A stretch of 64,000 nucleotides of DNA from JAZKFT01 sp039925965 (GTDB lineage Bacteria > Bacteroidota > Bacteroidia > Chitinophagales > Chitinophagaceae), in contig JBDSXW010000005.1 of NCBI GenBank assembly GCA_039925965.1, positions 131,982 through 195,981 of the forward strand, written 5' to 3'. The position numbers and the translations under genes are program-made. How positions within the stretch are numbered: position 1 is the stretch's first letter; every line of letters begins with the position of its first letter. The notes under the pieces are model-generated. The model searched no databases and was not told where the DNA came from. It was given only the letters and a program-made list of their open reading frames with translations. Shown piece after piece: positions 52,183-63,000 of the stretch.

Positions 52183-54861
52183 ATGATTGACTCTAACCGT
52201 ATTTGGAAATCTGTGGTAGTTGTGTCTTTATTTGCTGCTTCCGCCTGCAGACCCTCCCATATTTATAAAACTTCTGTGATTCAGGGAGACAGCTATCACA
52301 GTATTTACGACGATAAGACCTTATCGATCGATAATTCTTCCATCCTGATGCCCTATAACCGTTTTATCGATCCGGTGGGAACGGTGATACGTTTCGGTGA
52401 TCCGGGTCTGGAAAATCACAGCCTGGACTGTGTATTATTACCGGGCAATAAAGTGCTGGCCGTGGAAGATCGGTATGGCCTGGCCTTAATAGATGTTCAA
52501 AATAATTTGCTCCTTTTTCATCTTGATTATGAGGCTGCTTATAAGGGATTAATGAGTACCTATTCAGGTATAAAGGTGCTAGAAGATGGTGAGGCTGTTC
52601 ACGTTTTATGGGGTGCATCAGATCCAGGTTCAAAAGCCTCTTACATTTTAGATGCTGTGTGGGATGGTAAAAAAGCAAGCATTAATAATTCATTTTCGCT
52701 TATTGGTATGGCACCATCGCCGATGGCTTTACCAAACGATATAGCGATCAATAAAGAAGCTGGTGAAAATTATTTGTATGTTGTATTAAATGGAAACAGT
52801 CAACTTACTAAAATCCGGATGCATGATAAAAAAGTGATCTGGACAACTGCTACAGGAATGGCGCCATTTGGTATCGCCATCGCAGGATCGAATGCCTATG
52901 TAACTAATTGGGCAGGGCCCGTTCCCACTGATGCAGCGAAAGAAACAGCCGGTATTCCTTACGGGAAAGTGTACATCGATCCTGCAACAGGCGCTACATC
53001 TTCCGGCACTGTTAGCGTAATCAACCTTGAAACAGGGAAGCCAGCAACTGAAATTGAAGTTGGTTTACATCCCAACGCAATACTTACAAGCAAAGATCAA
53101 AAGTTTGTATATGTGGCAAACGGCAACAGCGATAATGTAGCTGTTATTAATACCGCAAATCATAAAGTTGTTGAAATGATCTCTGTAAGATTAATGGGAG
53201 AAAATAATTCTTTCACCGGAGACTCTCCCAACGCATTGGCTATAGATAATGATGGTAATACTTTGTATGTTTCAAACGGTATGGATAACGCAATTGCTGT
53301 TATTAAGCTGGGTGTGCAGGCTTCTTTGCAGGGTCAGGGTAAATCAATGGTGCAGGGGTTTATACCTACGGAAGCCTACCCGGCCGGCCTTGTATTAAAT
53401 GACTCAAAATTGTATGTTGCCAATTTAGAGGGCGAAGGCGCAAGAGCACCCACGAAAGGAAACTTTAGTATTCACCAGCAGGAAGCAACCGTCTCTATTA
53501 TTCCTCTGCCCGATCATAAAAACCTGCGCACGTATACAGCAAGAGTGGAAGCCGCAAATCTTATGTTCCGCACAAAGATAACGGCGTTGTTGCCACGCAA
53601 GGGAGTAGGGCCCTTGCCGGTACCCCAGCGAATCGGGGAGCCCTCCCTTTTTAAGCATGTTGTCTACATCATTAAGGAAAATAAAACATATGACCAGGTT
53701 TTGGGTGATATGAAAGAAGGTGACGGACTCGAATCTTTGTGCATCTATGGAAACCTGGTTACACCAAACCAACATAAATTGGTAAAAGAGTATTCCTTAC
53801 TGGATAACTATTATGCCGCCGGAAAATCTTCTGCCGAGGGCCATTCCTGGACAGATGCCGCAATTGTTACGGACTATATTGAGAAGAATGTTCGTGCCTG
53901 GTTTCGCAGTTACCCGCATGTGTTAGCAGATGCACTTGTGTATAATAAGCAGGGTTTTCTCTGGAACAATGCGTTGGATCATGGTAAAACGGTGCGGGTA
54001 TATGGAGAGGCGTGTACGCCAATATTACCAGCTAATGCTACCTGGACAAATATCTATCGGTCATACACCGCTGGCAAGCCTGTAACGTTTGAAAACACGA
54101 CCACCATATCAAGACTGCAACCAATTTTATCAGCGACCTATCCTTGTTATGACGGGCAAAAATTAAATGACCAAATACGTGCAGATGCATTTATCAAAGA
54201 ATTTAATGAGTACGAAAAATTGCAGGGAGACCAGTTGCCTCAATTAATGATATTGGCGCTTCCTGCTGATCATTCGGCCGCCTTGAGGGGCGGATATCCA
54301 ACACCGAGGGCGATGGTGGCAGATAATGATCTTGCGCTGGGAAGAATCATTGAAACATTAACGAAAAGCCGTTTTTGGGATTCAACCGTTGTGTTTGTTA
54401 CAGAAGATGATTCACAAACAGGGTGGGATCATGTCTCGGCGTACAGAACCACCGGCCTGGTTATCAGCCCTTATTCCCGGTTGCAAAAAACAGTACACAC
54501 CAATTACAATCAAGTGTCGATGGTTCGTACTATTGAACAGATATTGGGCATCCCGCCCATGAATATTATGGATGCAACCGCGGCTCCGATGTTTGATTGC
54601 TTCAATACCCTTTCTGACAAAACATCCTATGCTTCCCTCAAAAATAATATTCCCCTGAATGAGATGAATACAAATGCCACTTCATTAAATGGTAAGGCTA
54701 AAAAGTTCACGCTTTTATCGGCCTCCCCGGAGTTTGATCATGTTGATGGAGGAGATGATGACTTGCTGAATCGTATCCTCTGGTTTGCTTCAAAAGGCAA
54801 TACGCCTTACCCACGAAATATGACGCTTCCTAAAAAAGAGCGGAAGGATGAGGACGACTAA
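52183..54861 (+). CDS. YVTN beta-propeller / phosphoesterase-family lipoprotein
   Basis: An 892-residue lipoprotein with a lipobox in SVVVVSLFAASAC near residue 22. The first half (about 60-470) is a YVTN-type beta-propeller: GYSGIKVL-like blades, NDIAINKEAGENYLYVVLNG, KKVIWTTATGMAPFGIAIAG, HPNAILTSKDQKFVYVANGN and NALAIDNDGNTLYVSNGMDN. The second half (about 490-860) is a phosphoesterase/alkaline-phosphatase-like domain with HVVYIIKENKTYDQVLGDM, NYYAAGKSSAEGHSWTDAAI, ADHSAALRGGYPTPRAMVAD and VVFVTEDDSQTGWDHVSAYR, giving plausible metal ligands Glu/Asn, His and Asp. It would act at the cell surface or periplasm on phosphate esters or phosphonates; the substrate is unknown. It is monocistronic and convergent with the histidine kinase. 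Confidence 0.88.
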   Translation: MIDSNRIWKSVVVVSLFAASACRPSHIYKTSVIQGDSYHSIYDDKTLSIDNSSILMPYNRFIDPVGTVIRFGDPGLENHSLDCVLLPGNKVLAVEDRYGLALIDVQNNLLLFHLDYEAAYKGLMSTYSGIKVLEDGEAVHVLWGASDPGSKASYILDAVWDGKKASINNSFSLIGMAPSPMALPNDIAINKEAGENYLYVVLNGNSQLTKIRMHDKKVIWTTATGMAPFGIAIAGSNAYVTNWAGPVPTDAAKETAGIPYGKVYIDPATGATSSGTVSVINLETGKPATEIEVGLHPNAILTSKDQKFVYVANGNSDNVAVINTANHKVVEMISVRLMGENNSFTGDSPNALAIDNDGNTLYVSNGMDNAIAVIKLGVQASLQGQGKSMVQGFIPTEAYPAGLVLNDSKLYVANLEGEGARAPTKGNFSIHQQEATVSIIPLPDHKNLRTYTARVEAANLMFRTKITALLPRKGVGPLPVPQRIGEPSLFKHVVYIIKENKTYDQVLGDMKEGDGLESLCIYGNLVTPNQHKLVKEYSLLDNYYAAGKSSAEGHSWTDAAIVTDYIEKNVRAWFRSYPHVLADALVYNKQGFLWNNALDHGKTVRVYGEACTPILPANATWTNIYRSYTAGKPVTFENTTTISRLQPILSATYPCYDGQKLNDQIRADAFIKEFNEYEKLQGDQLPQLMILALPADHSAALRGGYPTPRAMVADNDLALGRIIETLTKSRFWDSTVVFVTEDDSQTGWDHVSAYRTTGLVISPYSRLQKTVHTNYNQVSMVRTIEQILGIPPMNIMDATAAPMFDCFNTLSDKTSYASLKNNIPLNEMNTNATSLNGKAKKFTLLSASPEFDHVDGGDDDLLNRILWFASKGNTPYPRNMTLPKKERKDEDD

Positions 54862-54993
54862 TAATGGAGGAACAATCGTTGCTTACCATGTTCGAACATA
54901 TCTCAGCGATGCTGTAATTGTGAACTACTGCTTCCGTCTGCCCTGGTAGTGCAAAACTCAATGTAATCTGCAGCCCTTCATCCGCCGATGCTA

Positions 54994-56070
54994 CTACTCT
55001 GTCTTTAGGTAAATTTGAAATTCCGTTCCTTTGTCTAGCTGGCTTTTCACCAATGTCTTTCCTCCAGCATTACTAACAATTTCTTTTACTAAATACAATC
55101 CTATGCCTGAACCTTCAATGGCGTTTTCTAATCGGTAATACTTTGAAAATATTGCTTCCAATTTACTTTCGTCAATGCCTATTCCATTATCTTTTACTGA
55201 TATGACTATAAAGTCACCTTTCTTGTAGGTAGTAACAACAATTTTAGGTTGTCGTTCTGCGGACTTAAATTTTATGGCATTGTTTATCAGGTTATAAACG
55301 ATGGTTCTTAATTTTCGTCGGGAAAAGGTGATTTCAGAGATGTTAATATCACTTATAACTATTGCATTTGCAGCAATAATATTATCATTGAGTGTAAGCC
55401 GGACATCTTCTAATATATGTTCAAAATTTAGAAGTTCCTCCTGGGTTTTATATTTATGCTCCTCCTTTCTTACTTCAGTTAATTCTTTAATCAGCTTATG
55501 CATTTTCGTTAATGCACTGTCAACAATTTTTATAAGTGACTGGAATTCCTTTTCATCATTTGGGCTCACATTTTTAAATAACTCTATTGCCAATACTAAA
55601 TTGGCAAGCGGATTTTTTATGTCATGGGAAATAGTATCTAATAAAATTTCATGGTCGGCTACTAGTTTTTCTTGTTCTTTTAAGTCATTTATCCGCATGG
55701 TTATTTCAACAAAAGTCATAATTACACCATCTATCTTGTTCTTTTTCATAACCACATAGGGTATGATATTCATTTGGTACCAACGCAAGTCAGTAGTTTG
55801 AATTTCCTTTTCAAGGATTTTTTTACTTTCAATAACCTGCTGGATATTATCTAATATAGATGGGAAACGGAAATTATCTTTTATATCAGCTATAGATTTG
55901 CCAATATCATTGGCAGACAGACTGAACTGTTTCATAGCAGGAGGTGTAAATTTCTGTAATTTCAATTCACCATCAACAAACAATTGTGGAATTATCGTGT
56001 TCCCAAAATAATTTTCCAATTCATCATTGTGTTCTATGAGCTCTTTTATTAGTTGATTTTTATCAGGCAT
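54994..56070 (-). CDS. Soluble PAS-domain sensor histidine kinase
   Basis: A 358-residue cytoplasmic kinase with no membrane segment. A PAS domain (about 20-125) has ENYFGNTIIPQLFVDGELKL and KFTPPAMKQFSLSANDIGKS, the form found in CheR-associated PAS domains. A short coiled linker follows. The HisKA-type box is DTISHDIKNPLANLVLAIEL with the phospho-accepting His at about 149. The ATPase domain has NLINNAIKFKSAERQPKIVV (N box), VKDNGIGIDESKLEAIFSKY (G1 and F boxes) and IEGSGIGLYLVKEIVSNAGG (G2 box). All ATP-site motifs are intact. No response regulator is adjacent, so it is an orphan. Confidence 0.9.
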   Translation of the reverse strand: MPDKNQLIKELIEHNDELENYFGNTIIPQLFVDGELKLQKFTPPAMKQFSLSANDIGKSIADIKDNFRFPSILDNIQQVIESKKILEKEIQTTDLRWYQMNIIPYVVMKKNKIDGVIMTFVEITMRINDLKEQEKLVADHEILLDTISHDIKNPLANLVLAIELFKNVSPNDEKEFQSLIKIVDSALTKMHKLIKELTEVRKEEHKYKTQEELLNFEHILEDVRLTLNDNIIAANAIVISDINISEITFSRRKLRTIVYNLINNAIKFKSAERQPKIVVTTYKKGDFIVISVKDNGIGIDESKLEAIFSKYYRLENAIEGSGIGLYLVKEIVSNAGGKTLVKSQLDKGTEFQIYLKTE

Positions 56071-56330
56071 TTTCTCATTATTTTATAGTCAATTTTTGAC
56101 GTCGTGGGGTGTTCATTGGGTTGCAGCTTAAGGTAACGCTTAGCGACGGGCTGGCTTGTTATAATTGTCAGCCCGTAACCAAGGCACATATTGTTACCAA
56201 AGGTGAAGTTAATTACTAAAGCCAAATTTATAACCACCTGCTGGCAGTACTGCTGGTATTGATTTGTAGCCGCTTGTTCTTCCGTGAGCCAGCCTATTGC
56301 CAAACCTGCTATTGTAGGTAGCCTACACAA

Positions 56331-56927
56331 TTAAAGATGGACTTTATATTTGTCCAACACTTCCTGAAGTTGATCCCATTGGAAATGGGTATCGTACTTT
56401 TCTCCTAATTTAGTAATTTGTTGCTGCGTAGGTATGTTGCCACCTATAAATAAATTGGTTAGCTGCTCCATAAATTGTTCATGACCGGCAGGAATATATA
56501 GTTCTATAAATCTGGCATCAACATTACCGCTATTCCAAAAGCAATGAACACTTCCTCTGGGTCTTAGATGCCATCCACCTGCAGTTACCTTATATATTTC
56601 ATCAACGACTTTAATCGTCACTGTCCCCTCTAACACAATGCATACTTCATCAAATGTTTTGTGAAAGTGGGGAATAGAACCTAAATAATTCGGTTTCAGA
56701 GTTATCTCAGAACTTCCTAAATTTCCAAATGTCTGCGATTTGTCCAATTTAAAAACAATGCTATTGTCTCCCATATTGCCTTTCTTTCCTTCTCCAACAG
56801 GGATAAAAACAGACATACGTTTCGCTTTAGGGTTAGCCCGCGCTGCATGAGGTAACAAAACGCTACCAGTCATTGCCACAGCTAATAATCGCATCACATC
56901 TCTTCTGTTTAAAGAATTTGAAGTCAT
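56331..56927 (-). CDS. Tat-exported cupin-domain protein
   Basis: A 198-residue protein with a twin-arginine signal, NRRDVMRLLAVAMTGSVLLP, and an A-x-A-like cleavage region (HAARA). The cupin core has HFHKTFDEVCIVLEGTVTI (metal-type His-x-His...Glu) and the second block RPRGSVHCFWNSGNVDARFI with the third His. The fold would bind one metal ion; Tat use suggests folding and metal loading in the cytoplasm. The function (for example isomerase, dioxygenase or stress sensor) is not identifiable. It is alone, 260 bases upstream of the kinase gene. Confidence 0.85.
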   Translation of the reverse strand: MTSNSLNRRDVMRLLAVAMTGSVLLPHAARANPKAKRMSVFIPVGEGKKGNMGDNSIVFKLDKSQTFGNLGSSEITLKPNYLGSIPHFHKTFDEVCIVLEGTVTIKVVDEIYKVTAGGWHLRPRGSVHCFWNSGNVDARFIELYIPAGHEQFMEQLTNLFIGGNIPTQQQITKLGEKYDTHFQWDQLQEVLDKYKVHL

Positions 56928-57866
56928 TTGAAAGATTTGGGGTTTGCGACCATCGTTTACAGCCTGGTGATTCGGGGAAATTGAAAATCGTTAGCCCGGA
57001 ACCGCAGCCCAATAAAAATACAAAGGATGAAGCTAATAAACAAAGCCCAACAAAATTACGTCTGCCGAAGCGGCTCCTGAGGGCGATGAAATGCTGAAAC
57101 TCATAACGCCCGGCCCTGCACTTTCAATGTCTGCCCCCATTGACAGAGCACCTGATCCATGGCCGCCGTGCCTACATAGCTTTTGGACACGCAAGATTGG
57201 ATTTTCGGCGATAAAGCGAGGACCGCACCGGTGGCAACTTCGACAACAGGTACTGCCAGCGTGGTGTTCAGTGGGCGGTAAAAGCGGCTGCCCAGCAAGC
57301 AGGTATTCTCAAAGACGTGCACACCCATATGTTGCTGCACACCGACGCCACTCATGCTTGATGGAAGATGGGAAAAATATCGTAATGGTGCAAAAGCTGC
57401 TGCGCCATGAAACTTTTGAGATTACCATGGAGTTGACTCAGAGTCCGCTGGATAAAGATTTTGCGCTATGCCGGCGCAGTGGGTTCTTTTTTGGAATACA
57501 TAAATAACGAGTTAGCAGCGCCTGTTCAATGGCGGATGATGGACACACCGCACGGTGCCGGATCACAAGATTAAAAAGAAGCTGCCACAAACGTTCTGGA
57601 ATTTGCAACGTCAAGGAATTCATTGAACTCCAGTCCGGTAAAATGCCGAAATAAAAACAGCTTAATGAGGATAAAAACAAAAGCCGGATCGTATTCGTTT
57701 GCCGGCATTATGGTGATAACGACATATACCTAGTGATACATTTTCAAGCCCCGCTGTAGTAATAGTTGTGTTAGCGCTTTGGGCTGCATCCTTTTCATCA
57801 AGCTTCTATTGCCCTCTCATTCCTAAGCGTTTTGTAAGTTATCAGGTATAGATTCTATTTAAATTC
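56928..57866. other. Gene-poor stretch with mobile-element debris
   Basis: A 939-base interval holding the integrase relic described separately and no intact gene. Short frames near 56940-57100 and 57530-57720 read as scrambled protein-like pieces, for example NVKEFIELQSGKMPK ending in a stop, but no family is identifiable. It could include debris of an IS91-type unit, in which a recombinase and a transposase often occur together; this is a guess. Confidence 0.4.
57236..57465 (+). pseudogene. Tyrosine recombinase (phage-integrase family) remnant
   Basis: A C-terminal integrase piece spanning two frames. The first frame reads QRGVQWAVKAAAQQAGILKD then VHTHMLLHTDATHA, like the conserved ...AGI...VHPHTLRHSFATH box, and ends at 57359. 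The second frame continues LMEDGKNIVMVQKLLRHETF to EITMELTQSPLDKD, matching LLEDG.DI..IQ.LLGH....TT.IYTH...SPLD. The catalytic His/Arg (HTLRHS) has decayed to HMLLHT and the nucleophile Tyr is missing from the EITMELTQ segment. This is a dead XerC/IntI-like enzyme, the residue of an old mobile element. Confidence 0.65.
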
Positions 57867-58652
57867 TCAAAGACTTTTCTTATTAAAACACAAGCTATAC
57901 TTTCGAATAAAAATAAACACGGGAAGGAGTGCTGTTAGCGCTATAATAATTAAAGCAACGTATGCTTTTAGGCCCAGGATTAGTAACAAACTGATTAAGA
58001 GCAGCTGAAAACCCAACCCAAAAATAGATAACATGGTCATGAACCAATTGGGTATCAATTTTCCTGAAAATGCAGAAAAGTCAAGCCTGTAAATCAATTC
58101 ATCAAATCCTCCATATAAAAAACGATACAGCTTGTAGGTCAACGTCACATATTTCTGTTGTTCTCCCGGAAAAGCTGTAGGGACTTCTTTTTCAAAAATT
58201 CTACTTGTTGTATCTCCCGCCTTTTTCGAACGAAGTATTGCATAATAATAATTGTAGAGGGTACCCTGTAACTGCATACATATAAAAGCTAAAATGCCAG
58301 GGAGAATATGCGTATCACTGATATAAGTAATCACCGTAAAAAGGAGCAGATTCAATACGATATCAGCAATGGAATCTAAAAACCTGCCAGTGTAAGATGG
58401 TGTATTTTTTATTCTTGCAAGTTCGCCATCTGCGGCATCCAGTATAGACTTACATACTAAAAATATTCCCGCTGCCCAGTAAATTTCATTCAGCATTAAA
58501 GTCAGCGCTATTAAACCTGATACAACGAAAGATAGGGTGACATCTATTGGGGTATAACGGGTATGCTGGAGAGATCTTGCAATAATTTTAGCAATCGGTC
58601 GTCCGTAATCGGATAGATCAATAAACCTATGTTCTCTGGGTAGTTTTGACAT
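57867..58652 (-). CDS. CDP-alcohol phosphatidyltransferase family protein
   Basis: A 261-residue membrane protein starting from ATG 58652 (MSKLPREHRFIDLSDYGRPI); an in-frame TTG 14 codons further upstream is less likely. The family signature is complete: D72-x2-D75-G-x2-A79-R80-x8-G89-x3-D93-x3-D97, in the DAADGELARIKNTPSYTG region, which binds metal and CDP. Several hydrophobic helices follow, and a final pair (about 190-255). Such enzymes join an alcohol such as glycerol phosphate, inositol, serine or choline to a CDP-activated lipid or small molecule. The acceptor cannot be told. It lies 119 bases upstream of the next gene's end and has no clear operon partner. Confidence 0.88.
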   Translation of the reverse strand: MSKLPREHRFIDLSDYGRPIAKIIARSLQHTRYTPIDVTLSFVVSGLIALTLMLNEIYWAAGIFLVCKSILDAADGELARIKNTPSYTGRFLDSIADIVLNLLLFTVITYISDTHILPGILAFICMQLQGTLYNYYYAILRSKKAGDTTSRIFEKEVPTAFPGEQQKYVTLTYKLYRFLYGGFDELIYRLDFSAFSGKLIPNWFMTMLSIFGLGFQLLLISLLLILGLKAYVALIIIALTALLPVFIFIRKYSLCFNKKSL

Positions 58653-58770
58653 CTGCAAATTACTTTCTCGGCTGACGAAGTAAGTATGAAACAATTTAAA
58701 ATCCTAATTGTTCCTGACTTTTTGCAGATTGTTCGTTTATTTGTTGTATGGTGTTTAGTACCAAACCGAC

Positions 58771-59538
58771 TTAGTCGCTGAGCTGGTAAGATTTCTGCAA
58801 AAATTGAATGGTATGGGTTGCCGTTTTTTTCAAATCAGTCATCTGTAATTTAACAAGCGTTGCAATGTTTTGGTAATAGGTGTAGTCATTATAGAACTGT
58901 CCCAATGTTGGAGGATCATGTGTTAATAAAAAATCAGGCATAAATTTGTTCAGAGAATCGACCAGCTGCTTTTGTTCCACCGGGCTGATACTCCTGCCTA
59001 CGGTTTCCAGGATAGGCTGCAGGTTGAATAAGCCGGCCATGTTGCGCTGCATACCTATCATTAAATCTCCCAATACTTTTTCATTAATAAGAGCGGTTTT
59101 TACTTTAGAGTCGTATCGTAGAACACTGTCTACAGCAGCCTTGTTTTTTATAAGAAGCATACCCCCGGAAGATTTAACCTGCTGTAGCGTTGCGTCGGTA
59201 TAAATAAAATCTTCATATCCTGCTAGCGAAAACTGTATTCCCATGATCGTTTTGAGCGCCCCGGGATGCTGGAGTTTGTAAAAATACTTTCTGCCGCTAT
59301 CCATTCTTGGTATGATTCTATCGTAATATTTCAGGACGTAGGACAGCGTTGCGGTATCTTTTTTTATATCGCTGATGATGCCTTCAATATACTCTTTTTC
59401 TTTTTTGTTCTCCGTAATATGTTCTCTCAGGCTTTCTGCAAAAAAGCCCATGGTCACTGCAAGAAATATCATCAGGAATTCCAGAAAATATTCTTTAAAC
59501 TTTTTGTGGCCTGCATGTGGATGATGATGAACTTCCAT
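58771..59538 (-). CDS. One-pass membrane protein of a Bacteroidota-specific type
   Basis: A 255-residue protein with a histidine-rich tip (MEVHHHPHAGHKKFKEYFLE), one membrane helix (EFLMIFLAVTMGFFAESLRE) and a helical domain of about 210 residues. The N-terminal block is a recognisable family signature in Bacteroidota genomes, without known function. The rest is predicted all-alpha, with YIEGIISDIKKDTATLSYVL and a C-terminal TATHTIQFLQKSYQLSD. It may sense or scaffold at the inner membrane. Same direction as the CDP-alcohol enzyme gene and 118 bases from it. Confidence 0.75.
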   Translation of the reverse strand: MEVHHHPHAGHKKFKEYFLEFLMIFLAVTMGFFAESLREHITENKKEKEYIEGIISDIKKDTATLSYVLKYYDRIIPRMDSGRKYFYKLQHPGALKTIMGIQFSLAGYEDFIYTDATLQQVKSSGGMLLIKNKAAVDSVLRYDSKVKTALINEKVLGDLMIGMQRNMAGLFNLQPILETVGRSISPVEQKQLVDSLNKFMPDFLLTHDPPTLGQFYNDYTYYQNIATLVKLQMTDLKKTATHTIQFLQKSYQLSD

Positions 59539-60094
59539 TTAAATAAATTTTGTAACAGAGGCAATATAAATTGATTTTAATTTTTCTTGCTAAGAAAAGT
59601 TAAAAGGGATCAGCTTTTTTGTTCTGTTAACTCATTCAGGCCAGGCGTCAAACTCCGCCCCGGGGGTCTACACACTACGCTTCTTTCACCAATTCAGAAA
59701 CCGCTGATAAAAAATGACCTTCGGAAATAAATGCCGTCAACCATCATTATACCGATTCTGGCATAACGAAATATGACGAAGAAGAAAGATGAAAATTGAA
59801 CGGTGCGGCTACTGCTCATTGAATGCTGGCGACAGCAGCATCGTGGGCACCGAAACCAATTTGGTACATACCAGCGTTCAAAATTTAGAGTAGCCAATCT
59901 TTCCCGAACTGTCATTTAACACTGATAATTCGGGCTATGCCTTTGGCGGGCTTCCATTTAGTCAAAAGCGGGCGCAGCAGTGAAACTGGAAAAACACTAC
60001 GCCCTAACTAAACCGTCCCTAAAACAAAGAGGTGAATATGAGCCGCTAAATGCTGCTACTCTTATTTGCCATTTTTTTATATCAGCATTTCCTG
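59539..60094. other. Non-coding stretch, nothing recognised
   Basis: About 556 bases between two same-strand genes. Short frames occur on both strands, such as minus-strand AGMYQIGFGAHDAAVASIQ and plus-strand NSGYAFGGLPFSQKRAQQ, but each is broken by stops within 30 codons. No repeat, RNA gene or mobile element was identified. Confidence 0.5.
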
Positions 60095-63000
60095 TTACTG
60101 ATTCTTTATAATCAGCGTAGCACCTGCCCCAACAGTTACCGTAGTTCCGGGATTGGCAGTTACACTTTTAGCCGATGATGTGCCAGTTACAATTACTGCA
60201 CCGCTGGTGATCGTGACATTGGTATTGATATCGGGCACTTTCCCGCTGCAGCCCCAGTTAAGTGGGTTGCTCCAGTCAGTAGACGAACCGCCGTTCCACT
60301 TGTTGCCAATACTGATGGCTACCGTTTTTGAAAGCGTACTGCCGCTTACCAGGCAAACATATTTACTGCCTGTAGCGCTTGCTGGTACATTGAGTAACCG
60401 AAGCGTATCCGTTGTTACTCCGCTGTAATTAATTCCGTTGACAATATTGATATTACCGGTGTCAGTAGCCAGTTTCCATTGGTAGCTACTGCCTTTCATG
60501 CTGCTTATCAATATGGCATTGCTACCGGGGCAAATGTTTACTGTGTCTACTGTTACATCAGGTATCACCATAAAATTATTGGCCGAAGTAACCGAAGCTG
60601 TGGTGGCATTAACGGTAATGGTGCCTGTAACCGCATTATTCGGCACCAACGCTGTTACTGCACTGTCGGACAGAATCGCAAAGCCACCGGCATTGGTGCC
60701 ATTAAACTGTATCGTATTTACATTATTAAATCCAAAACCTTTGATGGTAACCAGTGTACCGACAGGTGCTTCAGTAGGCGAAAAGCCGCTGATATTAATG
60801 CAGCTACCTGCTACTGGCTGAAAACCTGTTGCCACATCGTTATCTGTGCCGTTGCCTAAATACGGTGTGTACCTCACGGTCATGGGCGTTATTTTTCCTG
60901 CAACAGTATTGGCCGCCACGCTGCCGTACCAGTTGCAGTTGGCATTTACCACCTGGCTGTTAAAGCCATTGTTGATGGATAGATTGCCGACTGTAAAACT
61001 GTTGTTATTAATGTTTACAATGGCACCGCCGGGTATCAAACCATAGCCCATGGCAGCGGTATTCCCAGCGCCGGTTGCCAGGTCAATAAACGCTATTGAT
61101 TGGTTGAAACCTGCAACTGCATTGTTACTGATCGTCATCTCAGAATTGGCAGCCATTGTAGCCGCACTTCCATCAGTGCGTACAAGGATGCCCGAAGGGT
61201 AAAGGGTAACGGTGGTATCGGCTGGCAAGGTTACTGCGTTGGTGCCGGTGAAAAAGACATCGTTGTTGGTGATGGTCGTTTTTTTAGAAGGGCCGGGGTA
61301 GATTTCAATGCCTGCAATACCGGTAGTAGGGATGGTAGCGAAATTACCACTAACCATTAATTTATTATTGGAGCAAATCACATTGGCGCCCGCCACTGTT
61401 GAACTATTCGAAATCAGTAATAGCCTTGGAATGGATACGGTCCGTCCTGTAGCATTGTGCGTTATTTCGTTGCCTGAAATGGTTACATTATTGCTGCCAG
61501 CATTGGAACCAAAGGTCCTGGAATACACCATGCCCACGTCAACAAAATTGAGGATCTTATTGCCTGTAATGGTCATGTTGGTATTTTGGTTGTAGGATGG
61601 TACCACGGTGATGCCTGTCAAGGCATTGATGAAATAATTATTGCTCACTACACCTGTGTTGAACCGGTTGCAGCCACCGAGTCCGATCCGTATACCATCG
61701 CCGTAATTTCCACTGTAATTAAAGCTGTTGGTGGTGCCAAAATTGGGACCCGCCAAAAATGCGGCACTCTGTCTGAGGGCTGTGCCGCCATTCAATACAA
61801 AAGCATTTCCTGTAATATTTACCCCGTTGAATCCTGCCACAAAAACCGAAGTGCCAAACAAGGTATCTGTTTTTTCAAAGCGGTTGTTCAGCACATTCAT
61901 ACCCTGGTTGGGTGGGTTGGCTGTGGAGCGGCCGGTCATGTTCATTCCCGTGGTACCGCCAATTATAAACTTATTATTCTGTACGGTTATGTTGTTATAG
62001 GTCACAGCTCCGTCTCTTGAATTAATGGCGGTATCGGTACCCGACGAAAGCGTAAAACCCTTGATGGTAATATTGCTTGCACCAATATTGTACTTAGCAC
62101 CGTATAAAACACTGGCCCGGTTTTGCGTGGCATTCGCCAGCAAGGGATTTACTGCGTCGTTGGGGCTGGTGGTATAATTGGAGCCAAGAATAGTGACAGA
62201 TTTATTGATTGACCAGGTTGCAGGATAGTGAAAATAATTTCCGGCATCCACAAAAATAGTATCACCATCGCTGGCCCTTGATATGGCATAGGGAAGGGAA
62301 TAAAAAGGGGCGTTGGCTGCACCGGAACTATTGTCGTTTCCCAGATCGGTCGTGTATAGGTCTCCGGTAAATGAACTGTCGTTTACATATAGCACATGCG
62401 GTGTAAATAAGCTGTTGTCGTACTTGTACAGTTCCCTGCCTGCAGCCGCAGTATTGGCAGTAAAATAAACTGGGTTGCCGGGTATCATCAGTGCTGGCGT
62501 GGAACTGGCGCTACCACTTGCAATATCGGCCACCATAGCGGTGTTGGTACCTGTGCCATCACTCATCCATAGTTCATTGCCAGAGCTGGTATCGCCAATA
62601 GCACTAAATACGATGCGGTTGTTTGCCACCGCAAGGCTTGCCGGTGTGCTGCCTGTAGTGCCCGGGTAAATATCTTTTACAAGTGTGGCTATGCTGCCGT
62701 CATATTTCCAAAGTTCGTTACCTGTTGCTGCAGTAGTGGCGGAAAAATACAACTGATTGTTCAGCACGGTAAACCAGTTGGGGTTACTGCCTGCAGCACC
62801 TGCATTGATGTCGGCGGCCAACATGGTGCCACCTGCTGTGCCATCGGATTTCCATAGTTCAGTTCCGTTGGTATTATCCGCCCCTGTAAAGTAGAACGTT
62901 GAGCCAACGGCGGCATTAGGCGGGTAGTTATTATTACCTGCAGTAGTGCCAATTGTTTTTAAAGCAACAGTGCCTGTGTCGGTTCCATTGCTCTTCCACA

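Noticed and set aside
54862..54993. Minus-strand frame reading DEGLQITLSFALPGQTEA between two convergent genes
   Set aside because: Protein-like for about 40 codons but with no start and only 132 bases of room; not enough to call a gene or relic.
56049..56330. 93-codon frame between the kinase and cupin genes
   Set aside because: It overlaps the kinase start, has no motif, and its composition is not coding-like.
59694..59915. 73-codon Cys/Phe-rich minus-strand frame
   Set aside because: No signal, no family, and other frames in the same stretch are equally broken; probably noncoding.
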